Source: Saccharothrix sp. NRRL B-16348
GTDB lineage: Bacteria > Actinomycetota > Actinomycetes > Mycobacteriales > Pseudonocardiaceae
Assembly (NCBI RefSeq): GCF_001280085.1
Contig: NZ_LGED01000249.1
Location: 1 to 61,412, forward strand
DNA: 61,412 bases
Direction: 5' to 3'
Part shown: positions 34,192 to 44,979 of the stretch, one piece after another
How the letters are laid out: each line of letters starts with the position of its first letter
Position numbering within the stretch: position 1 is the stretch's first letter
Position numbers and translations under genes: made by a program
Notes under the pieces: model-generated
Told to the model about the DNA's origin: nothing
Seen by the model: only the letters and a program-made list of their open reading frames with translations
Database searches by the model: none

Positions 34192-35841
34192 TCACTTCTC
34201 GGTCGGAGCGGGCCGGTTGACCTTCACCGACTCCTGTCCGACCTTGTCGGCGTCCATCGCGTTGGCGGGCGCCTCGTTGACCACGGTGGTCGCGCCGCCC
34301 GACGCGGTGAACTGCTGCTTGAACGCGGTGACGGCGTCCACGATGCCCTTCTCCGTGTCGTCCGACAACTTCTTGGACTCGCGGATGTCGGACAGGATGA
34401 CCTCGTGGCTGCGCCGGACGTGGTCCAGGAACTCCGACTCGAACCGGCGGATGTCGCCCACCGGGATGTCGTCGTAGTGGCCCTTGGTGCCGAGGTAGAT
34501 CGAGACGACCTGCTCCTCGACGGGGACCGGCGAGTACTGGCCCTGCTTGAGCAGCTCGACCAGGCGCGCGCCGCGCTCCAGCTGGGCGCGGGACGCCGCG
34601 TCGAGGTCCGAGGCGAAGGCGGAGAACGCCTCCAGCTCGCGGAACTGCGACAGGTCGAGGCGCAGCGAGCCGGAGACCGTCTTCATCGCCTTGATCTGCG
34701 CGGCGCCACCGACGCGGGAGACCGAGATACCCACGTTGACGGCCGGGCGCACACCGGCGTTGAACAGGTCGGACTCCAGGAAGCACTGGCCGTCGGTGAT
34801 CGAGATGACGTTGGTCGGGATGTACGCCGACACGTCGTTGGCCTTGGTCTCGATGATCGGCAGGCCGGTCATCGAGCCGCCGCCCATGTCGTCGGACAGC
34901 TTCGCGCAGCGCTCGAGCAGGCGCGAGTGCAAGTAGAAGACGTCGCCGGGGTAGGCCTCGCGGCCCGGCGGGCGACGCAGCAGCAGCGAGATGGCGCGGT
35001 ACGCCTCCGCCTGCTTGGTCAGGTCGTCGAACACGATCAGGACGTGCTTGCCCTGGTACATCCAGTGCTGGCCGATGGTCGAGCCGGTGTAGGGCGCGAG
35101 CCACTTGAAGCCGGCCGAGTCGGACGCGGGGGCGGCGACGATGGTGGTGTACTCCAGCGCGCCCGCCTCCTCCAGCGCGGCCTTGACGCCCGCGATGGTG
35201 GAGCCCTTCTGGCCGATGGCGACGTACACGCAGCGGACCTGCTGCTGCGGGTCACCCGAGTCCCAGGCCTTCTTCTGGTTGATGATCGTGTCGATGCAGA
35301 CCGCGGTCTTGCCGGTCTTGCGGTCGCCGATGATCAGCTGGCGCTGGCCGCGGCCGATCGGGGTCATCGAGTCGATGGCCTTGATGCCGGTCTGCATCGG
35401 CTCGTTCACCGGCTGCCGCTGCAGCACGGACGCCGCCTGCAGCTCCAGCGCGCGGTTGTCGTCGGCCACGATGTCGCCGAGGCCGTCGATCGGCTGGCCG
35501 AGCGGGTTCACCACGCGGCCGAGGAAGCCGTCGCCGACCGGCACGGAGAGCACCTGGCCGGTCCGCTTGACCTCCTGGCCCTCTTCGATCTTGTCGAAGT
35601 CGCCCAGGATGACCGCGCCGATCTGGCGGACTTCCAGGTTCAGGGCCACACCGAGCACGCCGCCGGGGAACTCCAGCAGCTCGTTGGTCATGGTGCCGGG
35701 CAGACCCTCGACGATGGCGATGCCGTCGTAGGTCTCCGCGACGACGCCGACCTCTTCCCGGCTGACTTCCGGGGAGTAGGTCGAGACGTACTTCTCGATC
35801 GCACTGCGGATCTCGTCCGACGAGATCGTCAGCTCCGCCAT
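34192..35841 (-). CDS. atpA: ATP synthase alpha subunit
   Basis: 549 residues. Walker [16 protein letters not shown] (about 170-184), [20 protein letters not shown], and the arginine-finger region [15 protein letters not shown] are all present. A C-terminal extension of about 35 residues ([18 protein letters not shown]) goes beyond the E. coli protein, as in mycobacteria, where it is known to suppress ATPase activity. ATG 35841. It follows atpH by about 60 bp. Confidence 0.98.
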   Translation of the reverse strand: MAELTISSDEIRSAIEKYVSTYSPEVSREEVGVVAETYDGIAIVEGLPGTMTNELLEFPGGVLGVALNLEVRQIGAVILGDFDKIEEGQEVKRTGQVLSVPVGDGFLGRVVNPLGQPIDGLGDIVADDNRALELQAASVLQRQPVNEPMQTGIKAIDSMTPIGRGQRQLIIGDRKTGKTAVCIDTIINQKKAWDSGDPQQQVRCVYVAIGQKGSTIAGVKAALEEAGALEYTTIVAAPASDSAGFKWLAPYTGSTIGQHWMYQGKHVLIVFDDLTKQAEAYRAISLLLRRPPGREAYPGDVFYLHSRLLERCAKLSDDMGGGSMTGLPIIETKANDVSAYIPTNVISITDGQCFLESDLFNAGVRPAVNVGISVSRVGGAAQIKAMKTVSGSLRLDLSQFRELEAFSAFASDLDAASRAQLERGARLVELLKQGQYSPVPVEEQVVSIYLGTKGHYDDIPVGDIRRFESEFLDHVRRSHEVILSDIRESKKLSDDTEKGIVDAVTAFKQQFTASGGATTVVNEAPANAMDADKVGQESVKVNRPAPTEK

Positions 35842-35900
35842 GTCGTTCCTGCTCTCACTTCGTTCTGGGAAAGGGGCTTGTGGGCCGCGGTTCCGGTCGG

Positions 35901-36728
35901 TCAGCCGGCGAGGTCGCGGCGCAGTGACGCCAGGCGACCGGCCACGCTTCCGTCGATGACCTCGTCGCCGATCTTGATCAGCAGACCGCCGCGCAGCGTG
36001 GGGTCGACCTCGACGTGCAACGCGATCGGCCGGGAGTAGATCCGGGTCAGCGTGGCCTCGAGGCGGTCCTGCTGCGCCGCGTCGAGCTCGACGGCGGAAC
36101 GGACGTAGGCGACGGAACGTTCCCGGCGCTTGGCCGCGAGCGACGCGAGGTCGCCGAGGCCGTTGACGACTCCCTGACCGCGCGGTTCGCGGACGAGCTG
36201 GTCCACCAGGGTCTTGGTGGTCTCGTCGACCTTGCCCGACACGAGGCTGTCGACCAGCGCGACCTTGCCCGCGGGCTCGGCCGCCGGGTCGGACAGCGCC
36301 AGCTCCAGCGAGTGGTTGCCCGCGATGATCCGGCCGAGCCGGAACAGCTCGTCCTCGACGGAGTCGAGCTTGCCGTCCCGCTCCGCCCGCACCAGCAGCG
36401 TGGTGCGGGCCAGCGACTCGACGCCGTCGACCAGCTCGCGCGGGCTGGACCAGCGCGCGGTGACGACCGTGGCCAGCACCTGCACGGTCACGTCGGCGAC
36501 CTTGCCGTCGAGCAGGCCGTGCAGCAGCTGTTCCCGGGACTCGGGGTCCGAGGAGTTGTCGGCCAGCGCGCGGCGCAGCGCGGGCTGCGCCGACAGCAGG
36601 CTGACGACCGCGAACAGCTCGCTGCCCAGCTTGCCGAGGGCGGAGCTGTCCTTCGTGCCGTCGACGACCTCCAGCAGCCGCAGTTCGGCGGCGGCCAGGG
36701 CGTCACGGCTAGCGGCGTGCAGCGTCAT
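35901..36728 (-). CDS. atpH: ATP synthase delta subunit
   Basis: 275 residues, longer than the roughly 180 of E. coli and in line with the extended actinobacterial delta. N-terminal [20 protein letters not shown], middle helices [20 protein letters not shown], and the C-terminal [20 protein letters not shown] then IDGSVAGRL, the conserved delta end. It joins the peripheral stalk to the top of F1. ATG 36728 sits 10 bp after the atpF stop. Confidence 0.95.
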   Translation of the reverse strand: MTLHAASRDALAAAELRLLEVVDGTKDSSALGKLGSELFAVVSLLSAQPALRRALADNSSDPESREQLLHGLLDGKVADVTVQVLATVVTARWSSPRELVDGVESLARTTLLVRAERDGKLDSVEDELFRLGRIIAGNHSLELALSDPAAEPAGKVALVDSLVSGKVDETTKTLVDQLVREPRGQGVVNGLGDLASLAAKRRERSVAYVRSAVELDAAQQDRLEATLTRIYSRPIALHVEVDPTLRGGLLIKIGDEVIDGSVAGRLASLRRDLAG

Positions 36729-36738
36729 CGGCGTTCCC

Positions 36739-37287
36739 TCACTTGGCGGCCGGAGCCGACGTGCCGTCGAGCTCGGAGAGGAACCGGTCGACGGTGCCCC
36801 GACGGCGCACCTCGTCCTCCAGCGACTCGCCGACGACCCGGTCCGCCAGGTCGATGGCCAGCCGGCCCAGCTCGCCACGCAGCTCGGCGACGATCTGCGC
36901 GCGCTGCGTCTCCAGCTGGGTCTGCCCGGCGGCGATGATCCGCGCGGACTCCTCCTGCGCCTTGGTGCGCAGCTCCGTGATGATCTGCTCGCCCTCGATG
37001 CGGGCGTCGTCACGGATGCGGGCGGCCTCGGCGCGGGCCTCGGCCAGCTGCGCCTTGTACTGCTCGAGCGTCGCCTGTGCCTGCGCCTGCGCCTGCTCTG
37101 CCTTCTCGATCCCGCCCTCGATCTTGGCGGCACGTTCCGCGTACAACGTCTCGAAGCGCGGTGACACGAACTTCTTGATGACGAAGAGCAGCAGCAGGAA
37201 CGCGATCAGGCCGATGATGATTTCGGACGGGTGTGGGAGAACGGGGTTGATGGCCCCTTCTTCCGCCGCCAGGATGAGGGTAGTCAT
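36739..37287 (-). CDS. atpF: ATP synthase b subunit
   Basis: 182 residues. One N-terminal membrane helix ([20 protein letters not shown], about 22-41) and a long charged coiled-coil rich in Ala/Glu/Arg (about 55-150), ending [20 protein letters not shown]. It forms the peripheral stator. AAGGAAGG lies 6 nt before ATG 37287, so this start is preferred over the GTG one codon earlier. Confidence 0.96.
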   Translation of the reverse strand: MTTLILAAEEGAINPVLPHPSEIIIGLIAFLLLLFVIKKFVSPRFETLYAERAAKIEGGIEKAEQAQAQAQATLEQYKAQLAEARAEAARIRDDARIEGEQIITELRTKAQEESARIIAAGQTQLETQRAQIVAELRGELGRLAIDLADRVVGESLEDEVRRRGTVDRFLSELDGTSAPAAK

Positions 37288-37318
37288 CACAAACCTTCCT
37301 TATTGCGATGAACCTAGA

Positions 37319-38411
<1,093 letters not shown>

Positions 38412-38563
38412 TGTGTTCCTTCCGGTTCTCCCGGCCGGCGTTCACTCCGCCGGGGGAATCGTCACGATCGGGACTTAACGTACCTTACGGACCGCAAGCG
38501 CCCGCGAGAGGCACCCCACCTACCTGGGTGTCCCGTCCTGCGCGCACCGTACCAGTCGGTAGA

Positions 38564-39010
38564 TCAGGTGTTTCCAGGGGTCGGGATGATGATCTGACTG
38601 CGACTGCGCTTGGAAGCGCGCACCTCCATGACCGTGGCGACCACGATGGTCGCGACCATGGTCAACGCGAGCGCGTTGGCGTGCAGCACGGGGAACTGGC
38701 GCAGCAGCGCGACCACCGCGAACAGCAGGATCAGCTTGCCCATGAACCCGCCGAGCGCCGCGACCATGATCACCTGGAGGGGCATGGCGGCGGTGCGGTG
38801 CATCAGCAGCAACGTGCCCGCCGACGACAGGCACGCGAGCGCGCCGCCGATCAGCGCGGCGACCAGGCCGGGGACACCGGCCAGCACAGTCCAGAGGATC
38901 GCTCCGGCGACCACCGTCGCGAGCGCCGCCCACAGCGCGCTGCGGTACATCTCCCCCGCGAGTCGCTGCACGACGGCTTCGTGGGTCCACTCCGTCTTGT
39001 CCTGGCTCAT
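38564..39010 (-). CDS. atpI: AtpI-like ATP synthase-associated membrane protein
   Basis: 148 residues with four hydrophobic helices (for example LWAALATVVAGAILWTVLAG and LVAALIGGALACLSSAGTLL). Size, topology and place between wecA and atpB match the actinobacterial AtpI/Rv1303-type protein, thought to aid c-ring assembly or ion supply. Sequence recognition alone is weak; synteny carries the call. ATG 39010 follows GGGGG. Confidence 0.8.
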   Translation of the reverse strand: MSQDKTEWTHEAVVQRLAGEMYRSALWAALATVVAGAILWTVLAGVPGLVAALIGGALACLSSAGTLLLMHRTAAMPLQVIMVAALGGFMGKLILLFAVVALLRQFPVLHANALALTMVATIVVATVMEVRASKRSRSQIIIPTPGNT

Positions 39011-39091
39011 GTCACCCCCAAAGGGCCAAGCACTGTCCACTGGTCGAGACCGAGTGTAAAGAAGCCTTGGTTCTCACCCCACCATCGGGGG

Positions 39092-40252
39092 TCATGTGCG
39101 GCGGACTTCACGAAGTCTTGGTATCGCGGAGACCAACAACGCGAGAACAAGTCCGATCGCCAGGCACCACACCACCACGACGACGTCGAACAGCGTCAGC
39201 GCCACCGCGCCGAACGCCAGCACGCCCGCCCACAAGTAGATCAGCAGCACCGCGCGGCGCTGGGAGTGGCCGATCTCCAGCAGCCGGTGGTGCAGGTGCA
39301 TCTTGTCCGCGGAGAACGGGCTCTCACCCCGCCGCGTCCGCCGCACCACGGCCATCAGCAGGTCCAGCAGCGGCACGAACAGCACCGCCGCGACCACCAC
39401 CAACGGCGAGAGCAGGCCCAGCACGTCGGTGGCCCGCACCGACTCGTAGTTGATCTTCCCCGACGCCGAGATCGTCGCCGCCGCGAGCATCAGCCCGATC
39501 AGCATCGACCCGGAGTCGCCCATGAAGATCCGCGCCGGGTTGAAGTTGTGCGGCAGGAAGCCGAGGCACGCGCCGGCCAACGTGGCCGCGATCAGCGCGG
39601 GCGGGTACGCGCCCACGTCACCGCCGTTGTTCGCCAGCAACCCGATCGAGAACACGCACGTCGCGGCCGCCGCGATCAGCCCGATCCCCGCCGCCAGCCC
39701 GTCCAGGCCGTCCACGAAGTTCATCGCGTTGACCATCGTCACGGCCAGCAGCACGCTCAGGATCGCGCCCTGGTTCTGGTCCAGCGACAGCAGCGAGCCG
39801 GTGCCCTCGCCGTCGTCACCCCAGGGGACCCAGAACAGCAGCCACTGCAGCCCGAACAGCACCAGGATGCCCGCCGCCGTCACCTGGCCGGCGAGCTTCG
39901 TCAGGGAGTCCAGCTCGAACCGGTCGTCCAGCACGCCGACGAGCACGATCACGCCACCACCCACGATCACCGCGTACGGGTCGTAGGAGAAGTCGAACGC
40001 CGAGCGCAGCACCGGCAGCTGGTGCGCCAGGAGCATGCCGCCGAGAACCCCGCCGTACATGGCGAGGCCGCCCATCCGCGGCATGGGTTGGACGTGCACG
40101 TCGCGTTGGCGGGGGTAGGCGACCGCGCCGATCCGGAACGCCAACGCGCGCACCAGGCCGACGAGCAGGAACGTCACGACCGCGGCGGTCAGCGCGACGA
40201 GCAGGTACTCCCGGACGGGGAGGACGTTGGACACGGCAGGCAACTGGCCCAC
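39092..40252 (-). CDS. wecA: Undecaprenyl-phosphate GlcNAc-1-phosphate transferase (WecA/Rfe type)
   Basis: 386 residues, about eleven membrane helices. The family motifs are present: PMPRMGGLAMYGGVLGGML, LVGVLDDRFELDSLTKLAGQ (DD pair), NAMNFVDGLDGLAAGIGLIA, FLPHNFNPARIFMGDSGSML, and the HIHH-type loop KMHLHHRLLEIGHSQRR. In mycobacteria this enzyme starts arabinogalactan linker synthesis on decaprenyl phosphate. It precedes atpI as in M. tuberculosis (Rv1302). GTG 40252 is used; a GTG at 40234 is also possible. Confidence 0.95.
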   Translation of the reverse strand: MGQLPAVSNVLPVREYLLVALTAAVVTFLLVGLVRALAFRIGAVAYPRQRDVHVQPMPRMGGLAMYGGVLGGMLLAHQLPVLRSAFDFSYDPYAVIVGGGVIVLVGVLDDRFELDSLTKLAGQVTAAGILVLFGLQWLLFWVPWGDDGEGTGSLLSLDQNQGAILSVLLAVTMVNAMNFVDGLDGLAAGIGLIAAAATCVFSIGLLANNGGDVGAYPPALIAATLAGACLGFLPHNFNPARIFMGDSGSMLIGLMLAAATISASGKINYESVRATDVLGLLSPLVVVAAVLFVPLLDLLMAVVRRTRRGESPFSADKMHLHHRLLEIGHSQRRAVLLIYLWAGVLAFGAVALTLFDVVVVVWCLAIGLVLALLVSAIPRLREVRRT

Positions 40253-40332
40253 GGCAAGCTAGCCCCTCGGCGATGGGGTGTCGGGTGGTTCGTGCGACGG
40301 GAGCACCACGCTACTCCGACCGGGAAGATCCA

Positions 40333-40983
40333 CTAGCGGGCAACCTCGACTTCGACCCCGAGAGCCTCGGACACCTGACCGACCGCCACCGCACCCTCCC
40401 GCAGCACCACGGGGTCCGGACCGGTCAGATCCACGATCGTGGACGCGATGTTCTCCGCCGCCGGCCCACCGTCCAGGTAGACGCCGACCTCCTCGCCAAG
40501 CTGGTCCCAGGCCTCCTGCACCGTCCCCGCCGGCGGGAAGCCCGACTTGTTGGCACTCGACACGGCCATCGGCCCGACGTCCCGCAGCAACTCCAACGCG
40601 ACCGGGTGCAACGGCATCCGCAACATCACCGTGCCCCGAGTGTGACCGAGATCCCACGCCAACGACGGCGCGTGGGGCAGCACGAGCGACAACCCACCGG
40701 GCCAAAACGCCTCGATCAACGCCCGCGCCTGCCGGGGAACCCCGAGGACCAACCCGTCGATCGTCGTCCAGGACCCGACCAACACGGGCACCGGCATGTC
40801 GGGCCCACGCCCCTTGGCCTCCAACAGCCCACGAACGGCCGCCGCATCAAACGCGTCACACCCGATGCCGTACACGGTGTCCGTGGGCAACACCACCAAC
40901 CGCCCAGCCCTCACCGCTCCCGCCGCAGCCTCAAGCCCCGCCGCGCGATCAGCCTGGACACCACAATCGTAGATCGTGCTCAC
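40333..40983 (-). CDS. L-threonylcarbamoyladenylate synthase (Sua5/YwlC/TsaC)
   Basis: 216 residues. AVRAGRLVVLPTDTVYGIGC is the substrate-binding opening; VPVLVGSWTTID, ALIEAFWPGGLSLVL, RMPLHPVALELLRDVGPMAV and SSANKSGFPPAGT follow in the order expected for YrdC/Sua5 domains. It makes threonylcarbamoyl-AMP from Thr, bicarbonate and ATP for the t6A37 modification of tRNA. No C-terminal Sua5 extension. GTG 40983. It lies between wecA and prmC as in mycobacteria, though here separated from prmC by two unrelated genes and a repeat. Confidence 0.95.
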   Translation of the reverse strand: MSTIYDCGVQADRAAGLEAAAGAVRAGRLVVLPTDTVYGIGCDAFDAAAVRGLLEAKGRGPDMPVPVLVGSWTTIDGLVLGVPRQARALIEAFWPGGLSLVLPHAPSLAWDLGHTRGTVMLRMPLHPVALELLRDVGPMAVSSANKSGFPPAGTVQEAWDQLGEEVGVYLDGGPAAENIASTIVDLTGPDPVVLREGAVAVGQVSEALGVEVEVAR

Positions 40984-41109
40984 CCTGCTGATCCAAGCAC
41001 AGCAGACCCAACCCCAGCGGCCGAGGTCACACTCAAACGCCCGGTCCGCCAGCCAGGAACGTTCATATCGAAGAACTCGGCCGCACAACGGACCCGCAAC
41101 CGCCCCGCA

Positions 41110-41274
41110 GAGGCCCGATTTGACATGGGTTCGGGTGCTTTAGGCTGGTCGAAGCCGGCAGGCCTGGCGGGACGCTTTACCCCGCCGGGCCTGCCGGCGC
41201 TTTACCCCGCCGGGCCTGCCGGCTTTGGCCTGCCTGGAGTGCCCGTAAGGGCCCCATGTCAAATCGAGCCGGAC
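41110..41274. repeat. Dispersed palindromic element, copy 2 (with internal 25-bp duplication)
   Basis: 165 bp with the same outer ends as copy 1 (GCCCGATTTGACATGGG...CCCATGTCAAATCGAGCC), the same left block TTCGGGTG(C/T)TTAGGCTGG in variant form, and the same right block CCCGTAAGGGCC. The inner stem differs in sequence from copy 1 but still pairs, and its right arm is duplicated (unit starting CGCTTTACCCCGCCGGGCCT). It lies 25 bp beyond the stop of the 41299 gene and 127 bp upstream of the sua5 start, between two genes of the same strand. Confidence 0.85.
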
Positions 41275-41298
41275 CCGAGCGACACCACCGGACGGAAC

Positions 41299-41940
41299 TC
41301 AACCACGCCCAAACGCCGCATCCGCGTCCACCGCCCACTGCCGCTTCCGATGCGCCACCACAAACCCGAACACCAGCGCCCCTCCCACCGCCACACCCGC
41401 CACCGTCACCACCGCGTTGCCGATCGCCCCACCCACGAACGGCAGCACCAGCACCGCCAGCCCGACCACCGCCGCCGTCCACACGTCCGGCTCCACCCAC
41501 CGCCACCCCTGCGCCGCGTCCAACCGCCTCCGCAGATCAGTCGCGAACGCGATCAGCTCCGGGTGCGGGCTGAGCGCCAGGATCTCCTCGGCCAACGCCC
41601 GGCACTCCGCCACCTGGCGCGCGTCCGTCACGATCAGCGCACCCTCCGGCGTCACGCTGCGCACCTCCGCCGTCCGGGCCGCCAGCGCGATGGCCAGGTG
41701 CGTCCGCAGCACGTCATCGGCCCGAGGCGCGCCGCCACGTCCCAGCTCACCGCGCACCACCGCGGCGGCCACGTGGCTCTCGTCGTCATGACCCTCGCCC
41801 AACGCCGCGGTCAGCGCAGTCAACGCACGGGCCAAGCGCACGCGATCGGGATCGTCGAAATCGGTCAGGTCGACGCGGGTGATGCGCGCCGTCAACCATT
41901 CCCGCAGTTCGCTCCACTCGTTCGGCCCATTGACAGCCAT
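41299..41940 (-). CDS. Hypothetical membrane protein
   Basis: 213 residues. The N-terminal half is soluble and helical (ELREWLTARITRVDLTDFDD; VRLARALTALTAALGEGHDD) and the C-terminal half has two adjacent helices (VWTAAVVGLAVLVLPFVGGA and VVTVAGVAVGGALVFGFVVA). No family recognised. ATG 41940. Divergent from the Thr-rich protein gene by 50 bp. It is one of two genes inserted between sua5 and prmC relative to the mycobacterial order. Confidence 0.6.
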   Translation of the reverse strand: MAVNGPNEWSELREWLTARITRVDLTDFDDPDRVRLARALTALTAALGEGHDDESHVAAAVVRGELGRGGAPRADDVLRTHLAIALAARTAEVRSVTPEGALIVTDARQVAECRALAEEILALSPHPELIAFATDLRRRLDAAQGWRWVEPDVWTAAVVGLAVLVLPFVGGAIGNAVVTVAGVAVGGALVFGFVVAHRKRQWAVDADAAFGRG

Positions 41941-41990
41941 CGCGGGTTCTCCGATTGACTCGGCGGAGCGTTGACGTCCAGATTATCCCG

Positions 41991-42665
41991 ATGGCGAGGC
42001 GTCCAGTGAATGCGAAGAACCAACTCGGCGCCCTCCCCTTGGCGCTGACCTGCACCGCCTTGTACATCGTCCTGGCCGGCACCGCGGGCTACCTGACCTC
42101 GACCCGACCACCACCCACCGCCGCCGCACTCCTACCCACCATCACCACCACCACCACCCAACCAACCACCACCCAACCAACCACCAACGCACCCACCACG
42201 ACCCAACCCACCACAACCACCACCCTCCCCCCAGACCTGCAACGGGTCGAAGCACCGGGCGGCCTCACCACCGCCATCCCGGCCAACTGGACGGTCACCA
42301 CCGGCACCGTCGCCACGACCCTCGTCGCCACCGACCCGACGTCCCCCCGCCGTGAACTCCGCCTCGGCGGCGCACCGGTCACCGACCCGGCGACACCACT
42401 CCTCGACCGCATCACCCGCGCCGCCGCGGACCGCGAACGCGAACCCGGCCACCGCCGCGTCACCCTCACCGCGACGACGATCCGCGATCACCCGGCCGTC
42501 ACCTGGGAATTCGACGAGAACACCCCATCAGGCCCGAAACGGGTCGCCACCGCGTTCTGGGAATCCGCCGGCGTCGAATACGTCCTCTACTCGGCGGGCC
42601 CACCGGAGGAGTGGGACCTGACCAGATCCCGCCTGTCCTCCATGGTCGACCGCTCTACCCCCTGA
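41991..42665 (+). CDS. Hypothetical membrane-anchored protein with Thr/Pro linker
   Basis: 224 residues. A single N-terminal transmembrane helix (LGALPLALTCTALYIVLAGT), then a long Thr/Pro-rich spacer (about 45-80; runs such as TTTTTQPTTTQPTT), then a compact extracellular beta-rich domain (GLTTAIPANWTVTTGTVATT; PAVTWEFDENTPSGPKRVAT; VEYVLYSAGPPEEWDLTRSR). The domain pattern resembles PsbP/LpqN-like surface proteins, but that is only a fold-level guess. ATG 41991 has a poor SD; a TTG at 41955 is an alternative. Confidence 0.65.
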   Translation: MARRPVNAKNQLGALPLALTCTALYIVLAGTAGYLTSTRPPPTAAALLPTITTTTTQPTTTQPTTNAPTTTQPTTTTTLPPDLQRVEAPGGLTTAIPANWTVTTGTVATTLVATDPTSPRRELRLGGAPVTDPATPLLDRITRAAADREREPGHRRVTLTATTIRDHPAVTWEFDENTPSGPKRVATAFWESAGVEYVLYSAGPPEEWDLTRSRLSSMVDRSTP

Positions 42666-42704
42666 ACCCACACCCAACACACCCCAACACCCCTACACAC
42701 CCGC

Positions 42705-43565
42705 CTACACCCGCCGCGCCGTCGCAAACCTCGGCCTCCACGCCAGGTCACGGTGATCCTCGACGTCCGTGAGCACCCGACGCGACGCCAGCAACTCCGG
42801 CACCACCACACCGTGGCTGTCGTCGTGCTCGATCGCCACGTGCCCACCCGGCTTGAGCAACCGCGCCGCCAACGCCACCACGTGCCGGATCACCTCGAGC
42901 CCGTCCGCACCGCCGAACACCGCGTGCCGCGGGTCGTGCTCACCCACCTCCGGCTGCACCTCGGTCCCGTCCGGCACGTACGGCGGGTTGCACAGCACCA
43001 GGTCGACCTGCCCGTCCAGATCCGACAACAGATCCGGCACCGTCACGTCACCGGCGTGCAAGATGATCGGCGTGTCGCCCAGTGCCGCCCGGGCCTCCGC
43101 GTTGCGCCGCGCCCAAGCCAACGCCGACGGATCACGCTCGACCGCGTGCACGGTCGCGTCCGGCAACCGGTGCGCCGCCGCCAGCGCCAGCGCGCCGGAA
43201 CCCGTGCACAGGTCCACCACCACCGGGTCCTTCGACTCCACAGTGGACAGACCCCACTCCAGCATGAGCTCGGTCTCCGGCCGCGGGATGAACACGCCCG
43301 GACCGACCTCCAGATCCACCGCGCCCAGGTACGCCCGCCCGGTGATGTGCTGCAACGGCACGCGCGTCGCGCGCTGCCGCACGAGCTTGTGCAGCGCCTC
43401 CACCACCGGCGGGTCGACCAGCGGGATCAGGGGCAGGCGCGAGCGCTCGACGCCGAGCACGTGGGCGGCCAGCAGCTCGGCGTCCACGCGCGGGCTGTCG
43501 ACACCCGCCGCGGCCAGCACGCGTTCCGCTTCGTTGATGGCCAGCCGCAACGGGTGTCGGGTCAT
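42705..43565 (-). CDS. prmC: Peptide chain release factor N5-glutamine methyltransferase
   Basis: 286 residues. N-terminal helical domain (LRLAINEAERVLAAAGVDSP) and a class I methyltransferase domain with VVVDLCTGSGALALAAAHRL (SAM site) and the diagnostic DLVLCNPPYVPDGTEVQPEV, whose NPPY binds the target glutamine. It methylates the GGQ glutamine of release factors 1 and 2. In most actinobacteria it adjoins prfA; here lpd and a hydrolase gene lie between them. It starts 18 bp after the lpd stop, so the two probably share a transcript. Confidence 0.96.
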   Translation of the reverse strand: MTRHPLRLAINEAERVLAAAGVDSPRVDAELLAAHVLGVERSRLPLIPLVDPPVVEALHKLVRQRATRVPLQHITGRAYLGAVDLEVGPGVFIPRPETELMLEWGLSTVESKDPVVVDLCTGSGALALAAAHRLPDATVHAVERDPSALAWARRNAEARAALGDTPIILHAGDVTVPDLLSDLDGQVDLVLCNPPYVPDGTEVQPEVGEHDPRHAVFGGADGLEVIRHVVALAARLLKPGGHVAIEHDDSHGVVVPELLASRRVLTDVEDHRDLAWRPRFATARRV

Positions 43566-43583
43566 GGACCCAGCCTAAGCCGC

Positions 43584-44969
43584 TCAGAAGTTGATCATGT
43601 GCCCGGCCAGCCCGTGCACGGCTTCCTTGACCGCCTCGCCCAACGTCGGGTGCGCGTGCACGTTGCGCGCCACCTCGTGCACGGTCAGGTCCCACTGCTG
43701 GGCCAGCGTCAGCTCCGGCAGCAGCTCGGTCACGTCCGGCCCGATCAGGTGACCGCCGAGCAGTTCGCCGTACTTGGCGTCGCTGATCAGCTTCACGAAC
43801 CCGGCCGAGTCGCCGATGCCGTGCGCCTTGCCGTTCGCGGTGAACGGGAACTTCGCCACCTTCACGTCGAACCCGCGCTCGCGCGCCTGCGCCTCGGTCC
43901 ACCCGAACGACGCGATCTGCGGCTGGCAGTAGGTCGCCCGCGGGATCATCACGAAGTCCAGCTCCATGGTCTCCGCGCCCGCGATGGTCTCCGCGGCGAT
44001 GATGCCCATGGACTCGGCGGCGTGCGCGAGCATCAGCTTCGCCGTCACGTCGCCGATCGCGAAGATGTTCTCCACGTTCGTGCGCCCGCGCCCGTCGACC
44101 TCGATCGCGCCGCGCTCGGTCAGCCGAACGCCGGTCTTCTCCAGCCCGTAGCCCTCGACCCGCGGCTGGAAGCCGATGGCCTGCAGGACCTTGTCGGCCT
44201 CCAGGACCTCCTGCGCGCCGTCCTTCGACACGGTGACCCGCACGCGCGGCCCGGAGTCGTCGATGGACTCGACCCGCGTCGACGTCCGCACGTCGATCCC
44301 GAGCCGCTTGTACCGCTTGGCCAGCTCCGCCGACACCTCGGCGTCCTCCAGCGGCACCACCCGGTCGAGGAACTCGACGATGGTGACCTTCACGCCGTAG
44401 TTGTGCAGCACGTAGGCGAACTCCACGCCGATGGCGCCCGCGCCGGCGATGACGATGCTCTCGGGCAGGTCCTGCGACAGGATCTGCTCCTCGTACGTCA
44501 CCACCCGTTCGGACAGCTTCGTCCCCGGGAGGAGTCGGGTCGTCGCGCCCGCCGCGATGATCGCGTGCGAGAACGTGACGGTCTCATCACCCACCTGGAT
44601 GGTGTTCGCGTCGAGGAAGGTGCCCCGACCGTTGTACTCGGTGATGCCGTTCTTCTTCATCAGGAAGTGGACGCCCTTGACGCGCCCGTCCGCGACCTTG
44701 CGGCTGCGGTCGTAGGCGACGCCGTAGTCGAACTTCACCGTGCCGTCGACCTGGATGCCGTAGGTCTTCTGCTCGTGGGTGAACAGGTGCGCGAGCTCCG
44801 CGTTGCGCAGGAGCGCCTTCGACGGGATGCAGCCCACGTTCAGGCACACCCCGCCCCAGTAACGCTCCTCGATGACCGCCGTCTTCAGCCCCAGCTGGGC
44901 CGCCCGGATCGCGGCGACGTACCCGCCTGGCCCCGCACCGAGGACCACGACGTCAAAGTGTGCGCTCAT
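43584..44969 (-). CDS. lpd: Dihydrolipoyl dehydrogenase
   Basis: 461 residues. FAD site [20 protein letters not shown]; redox disulfide in [16 protein letters not shown] (Cys42, Cys47); NAD site [19 protein letters not shown]; and the C-terminal active-site His-Glu pair in [20 protein letters not shown]. This is the E3 component for 2-oxoacid dehydrogenase complexes. The long HPTLSE-like end agrees with a true lipoamide dehydrogenase rather than mycothione reductase. ATG 44969. It sits between prmC and a hydrolase gene, an unusual place for E3, with no E1 or E2 gene nearby. Confidence 0.95.
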   Translation of the reverse strand: MSAHFDVVVLGAGPGGYVAAIRAAQLGLKTAVIEERYWGGVCLNVGCIPSKALLRNAELAHLFTHEQKTYGIQVDGTVKFDYGVAYDRSRKVADGRVKGVHFLMKKNGITEYNGRGTFLDANTIQVGDETVTFSHAIIAAGATTRLLPGTKLSERVVTYEEQILSQDLPESIVIAGAGAIGVEFAYVLHNYGVKVTIVEFLDRVVPLEDAEVSAELAKRYKRLGIDVRTSTRVESIDDSGPRVRVTVSKDGAQEVLEADKVLQAIGFQPRVEGYGLEKTGVRLTERGAIEVDGRGRTNVENIFAIGDVTAKLMLAHAAESMGIIAAETIAGAETMELDFVMIPRATYCQPQIASFGWTEAQARERGFDVKVAKFPFTANGKAHGIGDSAGFVKLISDAKYGELLGGHLIGPDVTELLPELTLAQQWDLTVHEVARNVHAHPTLGEAVKEAVHGLAGHMINF

Positions 44970-44979
44970 GAACGACACA

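Noticed and set aside
41177..41506. Minus-strand ORF containing ARFDMGPLRA
   Set aside because: It runs through copy 2 of the palindromic element, and the same string arises in copy 1; it overlaps the 41299-41940 gene.
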